Below are positions 24,807 to 33,964 of a stretch of 64,000 nt of DNA, piece by piece; positions within the stretch are counted from its first letter, which is position 1, and each line of letters opens with the position of its first letter. Location: NCBI GenBank assembly GCA_028281495.1, contig JANQJU010000033.1:1-64000 (forward strand), read 5' to 3'. Under the pieces are notes generated by a model. That model saw only the letters and a list, made by a program, of their open reading frames with translations. It ran no database searches and was not told the DNA's origin. The stretch comes from SAR324 cluster bacterium (GTDB taxonomy: Bacteria > SAR324 > NAC60-12). Both the position numbers and the translations under genes were made by a program.

Positions 24807-25958
24807 TCAGATTTTTCGATAGATGGCCGGTTCTACATATGCATACGGATTTTGGATACGACCTAAGGATTCCGATTTCCCAATGAACAGATATCCTCCA
24901 GGGGCCGTGTGCTCATACATTCGTCTGACAAGAGCTTGCACAGTCTGCTGGTCAAAATAAATCATCACATTGCGACAAAAAATAAGATGGAAGGGCTGTT
25001 TGAAGGGGAACTGTTGGTTCATCAGATTGAACCGGCGGAACACGACTTCATTACGAACCTCTGCTTTCACCTGCCATTGATCGTTCCCATGTTTAGTAAA
25101 ATAACGATTACGCAGTGCCACTGGAATCCGATGCACACGCTCGGCATCATAGACTCCAGCTGTCGCAGTGGCTAACGCCCGTTGAGAAATATCGGTCGCC
25201 AACAAGCCTGCTTGCCACGAGCTATATTCCACTCCGAGGTGTTCCATCAAATTAATGATGAGGCCATAGGGTTCCTCTCCACTGGATGCCGCAGCACACC
25301 ACACTCTCAGATCCAACGGGCCGTTGCTTCGGATTTGATTCAGCACATCGGGCAACGCCGTCTTTCGCATGAAATCAAAATGCTCAGATTCCCGGAAGAA
25401 ATAAGTATGATTGGTAGAAATCATTTCAGCCAACGTGACGAGTTCTTTTCCGCTACGATCAGCGAGGAGGTGTTCATAATACTCCTTGAAGCTCGTCATT
25501 TGGGCTTGCCTCACATACTTCGAAAGCCGTGTCACCAATAACCCCCGCTTCTGTTCACTCAAATTGATGCCAAAACGATTATAAATCAGATCTCGCATGA
25601 GCTTGAATTCTTCATTACTGATGCTCAAAGCTTGATTGGAGGGGGTCATTTTAGTCTCCGACGCTAGTATTCGTTGGGGTGAAGAGGTTACCGCCCTGGG
25701 GGTTACTCTTTGTTGAGTCTTGGCCTGTTGATTCTGCCGCGTGTACGAAGTTTTGCTCGTCAATGAAGGAATGTTGCTTTGTAGTTCGTTCTGTATCACT
25801 TTCACAGAAACCCCGGTTGTTTCGGCATCCCGTTGGCCCTCTTCAATTGCTTTTTGGCAGTAATGAAAATCACCAAAATAACTTTTCCCACCCCACACTT
25901 GCACCAGACATATCGGTCCGGCACATTGGTTCTCATTGGTATGACTTTCACATCTCAT
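24807..25958 (-). CDS. cheR: CheR-type protein-glutamate methyltransferase with Cys-containing N-terminal extension
   Basis: 383 residues from the ATG at 25958, with GGAG six bases upstream. The CheR core starts near residue 112 (SNEEFKLMRDLIYNRFGI) and has the SAM-binding RVWCAAASSGEEPYGL and the HLIFCRNVMIYFD motif. CheR methylates glutamates of chemoreceptors. The first 110 residues are unusual: four cysteines within the first 35 residues (pattern C-x8-C-x4-C-x16-C), then a Gln/Thr/Ser-rich linker. No chemoreceptor or CheA gene lies in the window, so the substrate is encoded elsewhere or is atypical. It is flanked by cheV and the REC-RsbW gene, all on the same strand. Confidence 0.9.
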   Translation of the reverse strand: MRCESHTNENQCAGPICLVQVWGGKSYFGDFHYCQKAIEEGQRDAETTGVSVKVIQNELQSNIPSLTSKTSYTRQNQQAKTQQRVTPRAVTSSPQRILASETKMTPSNQALSISNEEFKLMRDLIYNRFGINLSEQKRGLLVTRLSKYVRQAQMTSFKEYYEHLLADRSGKELVTLAEMISTNHTYFFRESEHFDFMRKTALPDVLNQIRSNGPLDLRVWCAAASSGEEPYGLIINLMEHLGVEYSSWQAGLLATDISQRALATATAGVYDAERVHRIPVALRNRYFTKHGNDQWQVKAEVRNEVVFRRFNLMNQQFPFKQPFHLIFCRNVMIYFDQQTVQALVRRMYEHTAPGGYLFIGKSESLGRIQNPYAYVEPAIYRKI

Positions 25959-26056
25959 CAATTTCTCCGGTTAGCTTTTCTGACGTTCTAACTTATTCCT
26001 AGTGATAAAATCTCAGACTGTAGAGATATCCACAAAGCATCAAGACCTTTCACACG

Positions 26057-26989
26057 CTATAAACAGAAACGATCTACAAGATCAATCAGATCATTGATAT
26101 CGTTTTTCGACAGATAGGCATCGGCACGCACTTGCTCACATTTCAGAGCCATCTGGGTAGTGATCAGTGAGGAAAGGACTATGACCTTCACATCCGGGAC
26201 CTCAGACTTGATTCGCTTGCATAAAGTGAGACCATCCATGCCCGGCATTTCAATATCCGTGATAACAATAATGAGATAATTTGTAATTGCTTTCCCTTCC
26301 GTAGCAGCCTTCTTTTGTAAATCGACAATGGCTTGATAAACAGCGGCACCGTTATCGAACTGGGTGATGGAAGAATAGTTGGCTTTGAGTAATCGGCGCT
26401 CGATCTGTTCACGGATCAAACGCGAATCATCCACGACCATAAGTTTGATATCTCTGCGTTGCACTCCCTTGCGAGCTTCTTCGGGTGTGTCAGGGCGTTC
26501 TGCTCGGCGATCTGAAGAAAGCTCGCCGGTAATGCGCTCTAAAATGCTTTCAAAATCCACCATCAACACCTGCCGGGTATCCATGATCGCGATGCCGGTA
26601 AAATTATTCCCGTTTCGATTGGTTGCACTCGATGGCGGTTGAATGTCGTCCCATGAAATGCGATGGATCTTATCCACCCCATCCACCAAAAATCCGGTAA
26701 TCGCATTGTTGAATTCACACACCAAAATGATCTGTCGAACCCCTGCAGGTTCTTTAGGAGGCACTTGAAGGTGTGCATTCAGATCAATCAATGGGATGGA
26801 AACTCCTTGAAATAAAAAATTACCTTTCAACGAGGGATGCGAATCGGGAAGAAACGTGATGAGATTGGGTTCATATTTGAGAATTTGGCGGACTTTGAGA
26901 ACATTCACCCCAAAACTTTGGTTGCCTAAAAAAAGTTCTAAGACCTCGATTTCATTTGTTCCCGCTTCTAATAATATACCATCAGTCAT
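26057..26989 (-). CDS. cheV: CheV-type coupling protein (CheW-REC)
   Basis: 310 residues from the ATG at 26989, with GGAGG five bases upstream; the start overlaps the STAS gene by eight bases. A CheW-like domain (about 15-160; ELFLGNQSFGVNVLKVRQIL, then GNFLFQGVSIPLIDLN) is followed by a receiver (about 180-305; DD in LMVVDDSRLIREQ, phospho-Asp in IVITDIEMPGMDG). CheV links chemoreceptors to CheA and adapts the complex by phosphorylation. The order STAS-cheV-cheR suggests one transcriptional unit that connects chemotaxis-like coupling to partner switching. Confidence 0.92.
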   Translation of the reverse strand: MTDGILLEAGTNEIEVLELFLGNQSFGVNVLKVRQILKYEPNLITFLPDSHPSLKGNFLFQGVSIPLIDLNAHLQVPPKEPAGVRQIILVCEFNNAITGFLVDGVDKIHRISWDDIQPPSSATNRNGNNFTGIAIMDTRQVLMVDFESILERITGELSSDRRAERPDTPEEARKGVQRRDIKLMVVDDSRLIREQIERRLLKANYSSITQFDNGAAVYQAIVDLQKKAATEGKAITNYLIIVITDIEMPGMDGLTLCKRIKSEVPDVKVIVLSSLITTQMALKCEQVRADAYLSKNDINDLIDLVDRFCL

Positions 26990-27335
26990 GGATTCCTCCA
27001 TTTAGCTTCATCAAAGCTTCCATTTCATTGGAATAAAAGATCAGATACCGATCCAATTGAGCAACGTGAAACAGGTTACGAACTACAGGGCCAACATTAC
27101 AAATCACTAGTTCTTTTTGGAAACTCTCAGCAATTTTGAATGCAGCCACCATCAATCCCAATCCTGCCGAACTTACATAGTGCACTTTTTCCAAATTGAT
27201 AACAATCCCTTTGAGCGCCGGATCTTGAAGTAGAGTGTTGAGATACTCTTTAAAAGGGATTTCCTCTTCTAAACTAATTTTCCCTTCAAGAAAAATGACG
27301 CCGACCTGTCTGTCAATGCGGTGTGTCAAGTGCAT
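26982..27335 (-). CDS. STAS-domain anti-sigma factor antagonist
   Basis: 117 residues from the ATG at 27335, which has a weak AGG site upstream and gives the normal STAS length; the frame stays open upstream but begins without ribosome site. The fold core is clear: VGVIFLEGKISLEEE at the start, IVINLEKVHYVSSAGLGLMV with the phosphorylatable serine pair (S55/S56), and the closing FHVAQLDRYLIFY. Such proteins are phosphorylated by RsbW-type kinases and bind them when unphosphorylated. Two RsbW-like proteins occur in the window (23766-24671 and 45554-47668). It overlaps cheV by eight bases. Confidence 0.9.
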   Translation of the reverse strand: MHLTHRIDRQVGVIFLEGKISLEEEIPFKEYLNTLLQDPALKGIVINLEKVHYVSSAGLGLMVAAFKIAESFQKELVICNVGPVVRNLFHVAQLDRYLIFYSNEMEALMKLNGGIHD

Positions 27336-27458
27336 GGATTGCCTATCATTGTAATGAAAAGGAAGCGAATGATCTGCTAATTGCAGTTCAGGAATCATAT
27401 TAGCAACAAGATAAACATAATCACAACACAGAAACAACACAAGTACAAAAATAAAATC

Positions 27459-28460
27459 TCAATTCACCGTGACCAATTTGTGTGTAATTGCACATCGGAC
27501 GAGCATAGCGATATCATGCACATTGAGCTTTTGCATCATATTTTGTCGATGTACTTCTACGGTCCGAGGACTGATATTAAGATCATAAGCAATTTCCTTT
27601 GTTGCCGAACCATCTACCATCAATTGGAGAATTTCTTTTTCCCGAGGCGTGAGTAAATTCGACAACATTTGTTGGGCTTCGGAGAGTCGCTCTTCGGCCA
27701 TCTTGCGTTCTGTGATATCGCGAATGGCAAGAACAATCCCCCGAACCACTTTCCCCTCACTTCGGATCGGAGAGGCTCCGGCATCCACGGGAACTTGCTT
27801 GCCGTCGGGTGTCTGCAAATAGGCATTACGATCAACCAGACACGATACGGTTTCGCCTTTTCGAGCACGTGAAATCAAACCATCCATCAAATCAGGCGCA
27901 TCTTTGTCAGTGACGGGCAAGACTTCTAACAAATCCCGTCCCATCGCTTCCTCTTGTTTCCATTGCGTGAGGTACTCTGCAATCGAACTCATATAAGTGA
28001 TTCGACTCGCTGTATCTAGGGTGATGACCGCATCACCAATGCTACGCAAAATGGTGGAAAGCCATTGTTCACTTTCTTTAATTTGTTTCTCAGTTCGATA
28101 TTTGTAAAGAGCAATCTCGATCGTGGTATGCAAATCCCGCTCTTTGAACGGCTTGATGATATAGCCAAAGGGTTCGGTGATTTTCGCGCGTTCGAGTGTC
28201 TGTGGGTCCGAGTAAGCAGTGAGGTACACCACAGGGATATCCCATCGATGGCGGATGCGGTCGGCGGTAATGATTCCATCCATTTCCCCTTTCAACATGA
28301 TATCCATCAAGACGAGATCCGGTCGCGGTTTGATCACTTTCTCTAAGGCATCTTCCCCCGAAGCCACAATGGCCGTCACTTCATAACCCAGAAGCTCCAA
28401 TTGATCGCTTAAACTTTCAGCAACGATGCTCTCGTCTTCCACAATCATGATTTTTGTCAT
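27459..28460 (-). CDS. Response regulator REC-PAS-LuxR
   Basis: 333 residues from the ATG at 28460, which has GGAGG five bases upstream. The order is receiver (D53 in LVLMDIMLKGEMDG, K in YIIKPFKE), PAS domain (about 130-250; ILRSIGDAVITLD ... VLAIRDITERK), a short coiled linker, and a LuxR-type helix-turn-helix (LTPREKEILQLMVDGSATKE ... SPRTVEVHRQNMMQKL). It should be a DNA-binding regulator with a second, probably ligand- or redox-linked input. It lies in the middle of the signalling cluster, 123 bases upstream of the STAS gene, and probably receives phosphate from one of the kinases here. Confidence 0.92.
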   Translation of the reverse strand: MTKIMIVEDESIVAESLSDQLELLGYEVTAIVASGEDALEKVIKPRPDLVLMDIMLKGEMDGIITADRIRHRWDIPVVYLTAYSDPQTLERAKITEPFGYIIKPFKERDLHTTIEIALYKYRTEKQIKESEQWLSTILRSIGDAVITLDTASRITYMSSIAEYLTQWKQEEAMGRDLLEVLPVTDKDAPDLMDGLISRARKGETVSCLVDRNAYLQTPDGKQVPVDAGASPIRSEGKVVRGIVLAIRDITERKMAEERLSEAQQMLSNLLTPREKEILQLMVDGSATKEIAYDLNISPRTVEVHRQNMMQKLNVHDIAMLVRCAITHKLVTVN

Positions 28461-28659
28461 TCCAGCCTCCTCAATCCTCGTATTTAGGAACTTCATCTAA
28501 CTCGCTTCCCAATCATACAAACCCGTTGAAATCACCTGTTTCTAACGTAAATGGTATAGGGGAAGTGCTGCCTTAATTTATTTTTGAATTAGCATATCAA
28601 AGGGCAATCGAATAGGAAAAATCGGGTCTGTTGTGGGAAGTTGTTGTGACTCTAGGGCC

Positions 28660-29664
28660 TCAATCAATGGGGAAAACTATTGTGAAGGTCGTTCCAGGAT
28701 GAACTTCCAGATCAACAGTGCCTCGGAGTTGATTCGTCAGTATCCGCACTAAGCGCAACCCCAGAGATTTGGTGGTCTGAAAGTTCAGCACCTCCGGGAG
28801 TCCCACGCCATTATCTTGCACACACAGTTGGGCTCGATTGTTTTCGTGGGGATGCAGCGTGATTCGTAGTTTGCCTGCGGAACCATCCACAAAGGCATAT
28901 TTCAAAGCATTCGACACCAGCTCGTTCAAGATGAGAGAGCAAGGAATCGCAGTATCAACGCTCAACAATATCGATTGAACATCCAACTCTAAAGAAACCG
29001 AATGATGCGGAATGCGATAAGAATGGAACAAATCCGCCACCAATTCTTGGAGGTACGTCCCAAAATCAATTTGAGCGAGATTTTTTGTCTGATAGAGCTT
29101 TTCATGGATCAAGGCCATCGACTCGACTCGATTTTGACTTTCTTTCAGAATGGTACGGAGTCCTTCATTTTCAGTCCGTTGCAACTGCAAGGTGAACAAA
29201 CTGGAGATGATCTGGAGATTGTTCTTCACACGATGATGAATCTCTTTCAGCAACACTTCTTTTTCACGCAGTGCTGCTTGGAGTTGATCGATATAATGGC
29301 GAGCCTCTAAGGCAGCTTGAATTCTTGCCTTCAGTACCACCTCGCGGATCGGTTTATTGATAAAATCTGCGGCGCCGGATTCAAAGCAATCCTCAATTAG
29401 CTTCTCATTGACATCACCAGTGAGCATGATTACTGGAATCTTGGTATACCGCTCATCCGACTTCAGTTGCTTGAGACGCTGGAGCCCATCCACTCCAGGC
29501 ATGTTGATATCCAAGAGGATAAGCTCCACGGGGAGGGTTTCCAAGAGTTGGAACAGGTATTCCGACTCAAGCAAAAACTGGGGAGTATGCCCAAAAGTGG
29601 TGATCAATTCGGAGATCTGTTGGATCACTGTTTTCTCGTCATCAACAATCAGAATCGTAGCCAT
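28660..29664 (-). CDS. Receiver-linked HisKA_2-type histidine kinase
   Basis: 334 residues from the ATG at 29664, with AGGAG close upstream. A receiver (D52 in LILLDINMPG) is joined by a short coiled coil to a HisKA_2 domain with LLKEIHHRVKNNLQIISSL and a HATPase domain (LILNELVSNALKYAF, VQDNGVGLPE, LGLRLVRILTNQL). This architecture is typical of phosphorelay proteins that pass phosphate to separate regulators such as the REC-PAS-LuxR gene product 200 bases downstream. The 5' end overlaps the large hybrid kinase by 23 bases, so expression is coupled. Confidence 0.92.
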   Translation of the reverse strand: MATILIVDDEKTVIQQISELITTFGHTPQFLLESEYLFQLLETLPVELILLDINMPGVDGLQRLKQLKSDERYTKIPVIMLTGDVNEKLIEDCFESGAADFINKPIREVVLKARIQAALEARHYIDQLQAALREKEVLLKEIHHRVKNNLQIISSLFTLQLQRTENEGLRTILKESQNRVESMALIHEKLYQTKNLAQIDFGTYLQELVADLFHSYRIPHHSVSLELDVQSILLSVDTAIPCSLILNELVSNALKYAFVDGSAGKLRITLHPHENNRAQLCVQDNGVGLPEVLNFQTTKSLGLRLVRILTNQLRGTVDLEVHPGTTFTIVFPID

Positions 29665-32656
29665 GATGCTCCTCGGTTTCCGGTGAATGGGGATCAAGCT
29701 CGAAGGCATGACGGATCAAATCCGGAATTTGTTTGGAATTTCGAGAAAAGACCGCATGTTCAATCGACCTGAGGGTATCGAGATAAGGGGAAGTGTACCC
29801 CTGGCACAGCAGTTTCATTTGATTGACCTGCTGAATAATCTCTTGGCTTAGAAAGATCGGAATTTCCGATAAAACCTGGAATTCATGAAGCAGTCTCTTT
29901 TGATCCTCTGGAGGGAGTGGAGATAAGCCTTCTTGTTCTTCCATTCCCGACACGGATTCCTGACGGAGGTGCTTGAGCAAAATGGGCAAAAGCTTGTTGA
30001 AATCCACAGGTTTGGTCAGATAGCCATCCACCCCAGCTTCGTAAGCTGCTTGTTGTTGCTCGGTGAACGCATTGGCAGACAACGCGATAATCGGAATACT
30101 CTCACATTCATCGTGAAGCCGAATGTGTTTGGTGGTGGTCAGTCCATCCATGCCAGGCATGTGCATATCCATCAGTACTAAATCGGGATGCAACGTCACT
30201 GTTTTTTGAATCCCATCCTCTCCGTCTCCCGCCACTTCCAACACTAAATTAAGATCGTTGAACAGAGCCTTCATCATTTCTTGATTCGTCGGATTGTCCT
30301 CAATCAGCAGCACCACATTGTTGGGCACAAACCGGAGGTTTTGTAGATCTGTGGTCACTTCGGCCAGCCCTTCATACACGGCTTCCACAAGCGGGATGGT
30401 CACAGTAAACGTCGAGCCTTCATCCGGCGCACTTTCCACTTCAATGTGTCCACGCAACAGCTTCACGTTTTTGTGGGTAATGGCCAACCCTAAGCCGGTT
30501 CCATCGAAATTTCGGGTGATCGTTCCATCCACTTGCTCGAAGCTTTCAAAGATCGATTCCTGTCGGTCTTTAGGAATGCCAATGCCTTCATCCACAATCC
30601 GAAACCGGATCGAATCACCATGGCGATCCGTGAGCAATTTCACTGATTTGCCAGCAGGCGTGAACTTGATCGCATTGACGGTGAGATTCATTAAAATCTG
30701 ATTCAGCTTTGTACGGTCGGAATGAATCAACATCGGCAGCCGAGGATCAAAATCATATGAAAACACCACCCCTTTCTGCAATGCTTGCACCTTATTGATA
30801 TGGTATATGCTTTCTACCAGCATCTTCACATTGAGATGCTCTTCCGAAAGAGCCATTTTCCCGGCTTCGATCTTGGAAAGATCTAAAATGTTGTTGATCA
30901 ATTCCGAAAGATTCTGCCCACTGATTTTGATGTTTTCCAAATATTCGCCAAACACCATGGGTAAATCCAACGCTCTTCCCCGATTCAACAAGATCTGGCT
31001 GAAGCCCACAATGGAATTCAGCGGTGTGCGGATTTCATGACTCATGTTGGCTAAAAACTGGGTCTTGGCCTGATTCGCCGACTCGGCCTGGTCCTTGGCC
31101 ACCACGAGTTCTTGTTCTACCTGCTTACGTCCGGTGATATCACGTAACATCACCGTATAAATCGTTTCATTAGAAAGCTCTAAACGGGAGATGGAGGCTT
31201 CGGCAGGGAACTCACTTCCATCTTTGCGCAAACCGTAAATTTCCCGTCGGTCTCCCATCTTGCGAGCGTGATGGAAGCCTTTTGAAAAATTGTGCATGTG
31301 ATGGTTGTGTGTCTCCTGATACCGTTCTGGTAACAACGTATTAAGGGGTTGCCCTAAAATATCATCCACCGTGTAACCAAAAATCTTTTCGGCCCCTTGA
31401 TTGAACAAAACAATACAATGGTCGTCGTCTGTCGAAATGATGGCATCTTCTGCAATGTCTAAAATACCGGCAAATCGGGCTTGCGAAGAACTGAGTTCCG
31501 CCGTGCGTTGTTCGATTAACTCCTCCAAGTGTTCTTTGTGATCATGCAATTCCATTTCAAACTGTTTCCGTTCACTGATATCCCGCATGAAACAATAAAA
31601 ACCTGATCTGGAAGTCGATTTGGAAGTAGTGGTTTCCATCACCCCTGATTTGTGCCTCGATGCTTCGTTGGTCGTCACCAATAGAACCTGTTTGTAAAAA
31701 TGAGAACCGTCTTTGCATAACGCCCGCACCTCAAGCTCAGCTTTGCCTTTGCGCATCATTTCTTCCTTAGCTTCCAAAATCGCGGCTCGGTCTTCAGGAT
31801 GGGTAGTCAGAGTGCAGGTCTTACCAATCAATTCGTTGGGAGCGTATTCCAACATCGAAGCATAAACCTCATTGACTTCCAAATAATAGCCATCCGCACT
31901 CAGCTTGGAAATCCCAGGCATGGCGTGTGAGAGCGCCATATTCATTTCCACAATCGATGCGTCCGCTTCGGAAAGCTTCTCCATCTCTTCCCGAATGCGT
32001 TTGGCCATAGGACGAATCACAAATCCAGCGGCCAATGCCAACACCCACAAGGTCATCAGAAAGATGACGATTTCTACAATTCGCATCTGTCGTGAATGAC
32101 GTTCACTTTCCAATTGAAACTGCTCCACGACTGCATTCAGCGCCTCCAGCAACCGGCCCTCATCTTGGGTCGTGTGGACGTATTCAAAATGGGCATTGTC
32201 GAGGGAGAGTTGCTCATTCGACACATGAGCCAACAACTGGACTTCCGCGATGTAGTTGCGCACTTGGGTGTCCAAAGGGGGAATCGAATTGAAGTACAAC
32301 GCTTGGATTTTTTCGGATTTGATTCCAGACAAATGCATGTTCGGATTCCCATGCACCAAAGCCTCATGAGAATCTTCCATCAAGCGGATTGTATCAATGA
32401 GGTCTTTACGGAGGTCAGCACGGTCTTTTGTACCGGTCATGGTAATCAAGCTATAGGAGAGCGTATAGGTTTGCTGAAGAAGGAGGCGTTGGCGCCCACT
32501 GAGATTGATAGCAGCCGCACTGAATTGATGGCTTTCTACTTGCTGCCGATGTAGCAAATAATTGGCAATGGCAATCAGTGCGAGCACCACAAAAACCAGC
32601 GTGTAACGGATCGTCATTTGACGAAAAAAGAATCGATTCCCAGGCTTTACTGACAT
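29642..32656 (-). CDS. Large membrane hybrid histidine kinase with PilJ-type sensor
   Basis: 1004 residues. Two membrane helices (about 17-37 and 195-215) enclose a PilJ_N-like periplasmic domain marked by INLSGRQRLLLQQ. Two PAS domains follow (GLSH-like MNMALSHAMPGISKLS and ILDIAEDAIISTDDDH, each closing with a DIxxRKQxE motif). Then come HisKA (MSHEIRTPLNSIVGFSQ), HATPase (NAIKFTPAGK, DEGIGIPKD, GTGLGLAIT), a receiver (DLVLMDMHMPGMDG) and a helical tail shared with the kinase at 22312-23769. PilJ_N sensors occur in NarX-like kinases and type IV pilus receptors. The second ATG (32656) has the better ribosome spacing. It is the first gene of the signalling cluster. Confidence 0.92.
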   Translation of the reverse strand: MSVKPGNRFFFRQMTIRYTLVFVVLALIAIANYLLHRQQVESHQFSAAAINLSGRQRLLLQQTYTLSYSLITMTGTKDRADLRKDLIDTIRLMEDSHEALVHGNPNMHLSGIKSEKIQALYFNSIPPLDTQVRNYIAEVQLLAHVSNEQLSLDNAHFEYVHTTQDEGRLLEALNAVVEQFQLESERHSRQMRIVEIVIFLMTLWVLALAAGFVIRPMAKRIREEMEKLSEADASIVEMNMALSHAMPGISKLSADGYYLEVNEVYASMLEYAPNELIGKTCTLTTHPEDRAAILEAKEEMMRKGKAELEVRALCKDGSHFYKQVLLVTTNEASRHKSGVMETTTSKSTSRSGFYCFMRDISERKQFEMELHDHKEHLEELIEQRTAELSSSQARFAGILDIAEDAIISTDDDHCIVLFNQGAEKIFGYTVDDILGQPLNTLLPERYQETHNHHMHNFSKGFHHARKMGDRREIYGLRKDGSEFPAEASISRLELSNETIYTVMLRDITGRKQVEQELVVAKDQAESANQAKTQFLANMSHEIRTPLNSIVGFSQILLNRGRALDLPMVFGEYLENIKISGQNLSELINNILDLSKIEAGKMALSEEHLNVKMLVESIYHINKVQALQKGVVFSYDFDPRLPMLIHSDRTKLNQILMNLTVNAIKFTPAGKSVKLLTDRHGDSIRFRIVDEGIGIPKDRQESIFESFEQVDGTITRNFDGTGLGLAITHKNVKLLRGHIEVESAPDEGSTFTVTIPLVEAVYEGLAEVTTDLQNLRFVPNNVVLLIEDNPTNQEMMKALFNDLNLVLEVAGDGEDGIQKTVTLHPDLVLMDMHMPGMDGLTTTKHIRLHDECESIPIIALSANAFTEQQQAAYEAGVDGYLTKPVDFNKLLPILLKHLRQESVSGMEEQEGLSPLPPEDQKRLLHEFQVLSEIPIFLSQEIIQQVNQMKLLCQGYTSPYLDTLRSIEHAVFSRNSKQIPDLIRHAFELDPHSPETEEHHGYDSDC

Positions 32657-32762
32657 CATTCCCTCTTGAATAAGAAACTTCTCCCTCGTTTGATCATTTA
32701 GGAAAGTGAACGCGAATCAAATACGCAAATCTACGTAACGAGGGAAGCTTCCTCAAGAGGTT

Positions 32763-33839
32763 TCATTGGCCCGTGCTGATGTACTCTAGCATGAAGTCGG
32801 AAAACACCTGATGACCAAACTCGTTGAAATGCTCATCACATTCAAATGAGAAAAAGGGGGGCGGCAATTGGTGGGACTCTTTGTAGGAAAACATATCCTC
32901 AGCGAGGTTGTAATAAGGGATCTCCGTGTCTTCCATGATTTCTATCAGTCGACTGACGGGATACTGGTATAAAACCCCATCTTTCCCCGAAGCCAGTTGT
33001 TCCACAGATGGAATCAAAACAAACGAAAGTTCGATATGGTGCTGAGATGCTAAACTTTTTGCATATTGAAGAGCACTCCTCAAATTCGGATAGGCTCTTT
33101 CGCTGAGTTCATTAGAATAAGCATAGAATGGCAATTCACGCACTTCTTTAGAGCGATCAGTTTGCGCTGTTTGCTGATCCGCCGATGCTCTCGTTCTCGC
33201 TGCGAGAATGGCCTTTGCGAGATGAAATAACCTAAAATTGTAGAGGACGATTTTCACCTTTTCGTAGAGTTTGACTGATACAGAAGGCGTTCTTGCCTGC
33301 TCAAATAGACTGTCGTGAATATCATTCCCCATATAAATAAAATAAAAAATCTTTTTGAGATGATCGTGAATCTTCTCTTCCTCAATAAAATTTCTGAGAA
33401 CTAAATTATAGATCCAAGGACCTGATCCCGATCTTCCGAGATTGATGATTGCCACCTCTGGAATTTCATTCTGGATCCTGCTCGTAAACAAATCATCATT
33501 TCTTACCTGGAGTCCTTGGACAAACGAATCCCCCACAAAAAGCCATGCTTCCGGCTTTTTCTGGAGTTCGGCACTCCCTAAACTGCGTGATCCAAAATCA
33601 TTGAATTGCACAAAAGAATCAAAACACTCGTTTTTGTATTCGACTTCTAAATTCGATTGGAACCAATCACTCAAGATCGGATGGGGAGCCATCATGGGGC
33701 GATTTTGACTGGAGGGCAAAAAGGAAGGAAACACACGTAAGAGTAATTCACACAGCACAATGATGGCAGTGAGATTGAAGCACAGAACGACCAGTGCATA
33801 TCGGATGCGAGATTTTTTTTTCATTTCTGAATTTGGCAT
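32763..33839 (-). CDS. Membrane-anchored SGNH/GDSL-type hydrolase
   Basis: 358 residues with one N-terminal membrane helix (about 13-36) and an extracytoplasmic SGNH hydrolase-like domain. The catalytic serine is S105 in FVGDSFVQG, the block-III asparagine is in FIYMGNDIHD, and the C-terminal Asp-His pair sits in CDEHFNEFGHQVF. Similar anchored SGNH proteins act as esterases or O-acyl-modifying enzymes on cell-surface glycans. There is no neighbour that defines its substrate. The start is uncertain because no good ribosome site precedes either of the first two ATGs. A hairpin lies just upstream at 33871-33893. Confidence 0.78.
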   Translation of the reverse strand: MPNSEMKKKSRIRYALVVLCFNLTAIIVLCELLLRVFPSFLPSSQNRPMMAPHPILSDWFQSNLEVEYKNECFDSFVQFNDFGSRSLGSAELQKKPEAWLFVGDSFVQGLQVRNDDLFTSRIQNEIPEVAIINLGRSGSGPWIYNLVLRNFIEEEKIHDHLKKIFYFIYMGNDIHDSLFEQARTPSVSVKLYEKVKIVLYNFRLFHLAKAILAARTRASADQQTAQTDRSKEVRELPFYAYSNELSERAYPNLRSALQYAKSLASQHHIELSFVLIPSVEQLASGKDGVLYQYPVSRLIEIMEDTEIPYYNLAEDMFSYKESHQLPPPFFSFECDEHFNEFGHQVFSDFMLEYISTGQ

Positions 33840-33870
33840 GAGGGTCAGTGACTCAACTTTTTTCTATTAT

Positions 33871-33893
33871 GGCTCCCTCTCCAGGAGGGAGCC
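33871..33893. other. Perfect inverted repeat (hairpin)
   Basis: The two arms GGCTCCCTC and GAGGGAGCC are separated by TCCAG, giving nine perfect pairs. It stands between the small secreted gene ending at 33965 and the SGNH gene starting at 33839. No T-run follows on the minus strand, so a classic rho-independent terminator is not supported; an attenuator or processing site is possible. Confidence 0.6.
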
Positions 33894-33964
33894 AGCTTCA
33901 TCATTCAGTGAGCCTAAGAAATTCTAGAAAAAAGTCCATCTATCAACAAAACCCCTCAAGAGCA

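Noticed and set aside
33871-33893. Intrinsic terminator for the small secreted gene
   Set aside because: The hairpin is perfect, but no T-run follows on the minus strand; recorded only as a hairpin.
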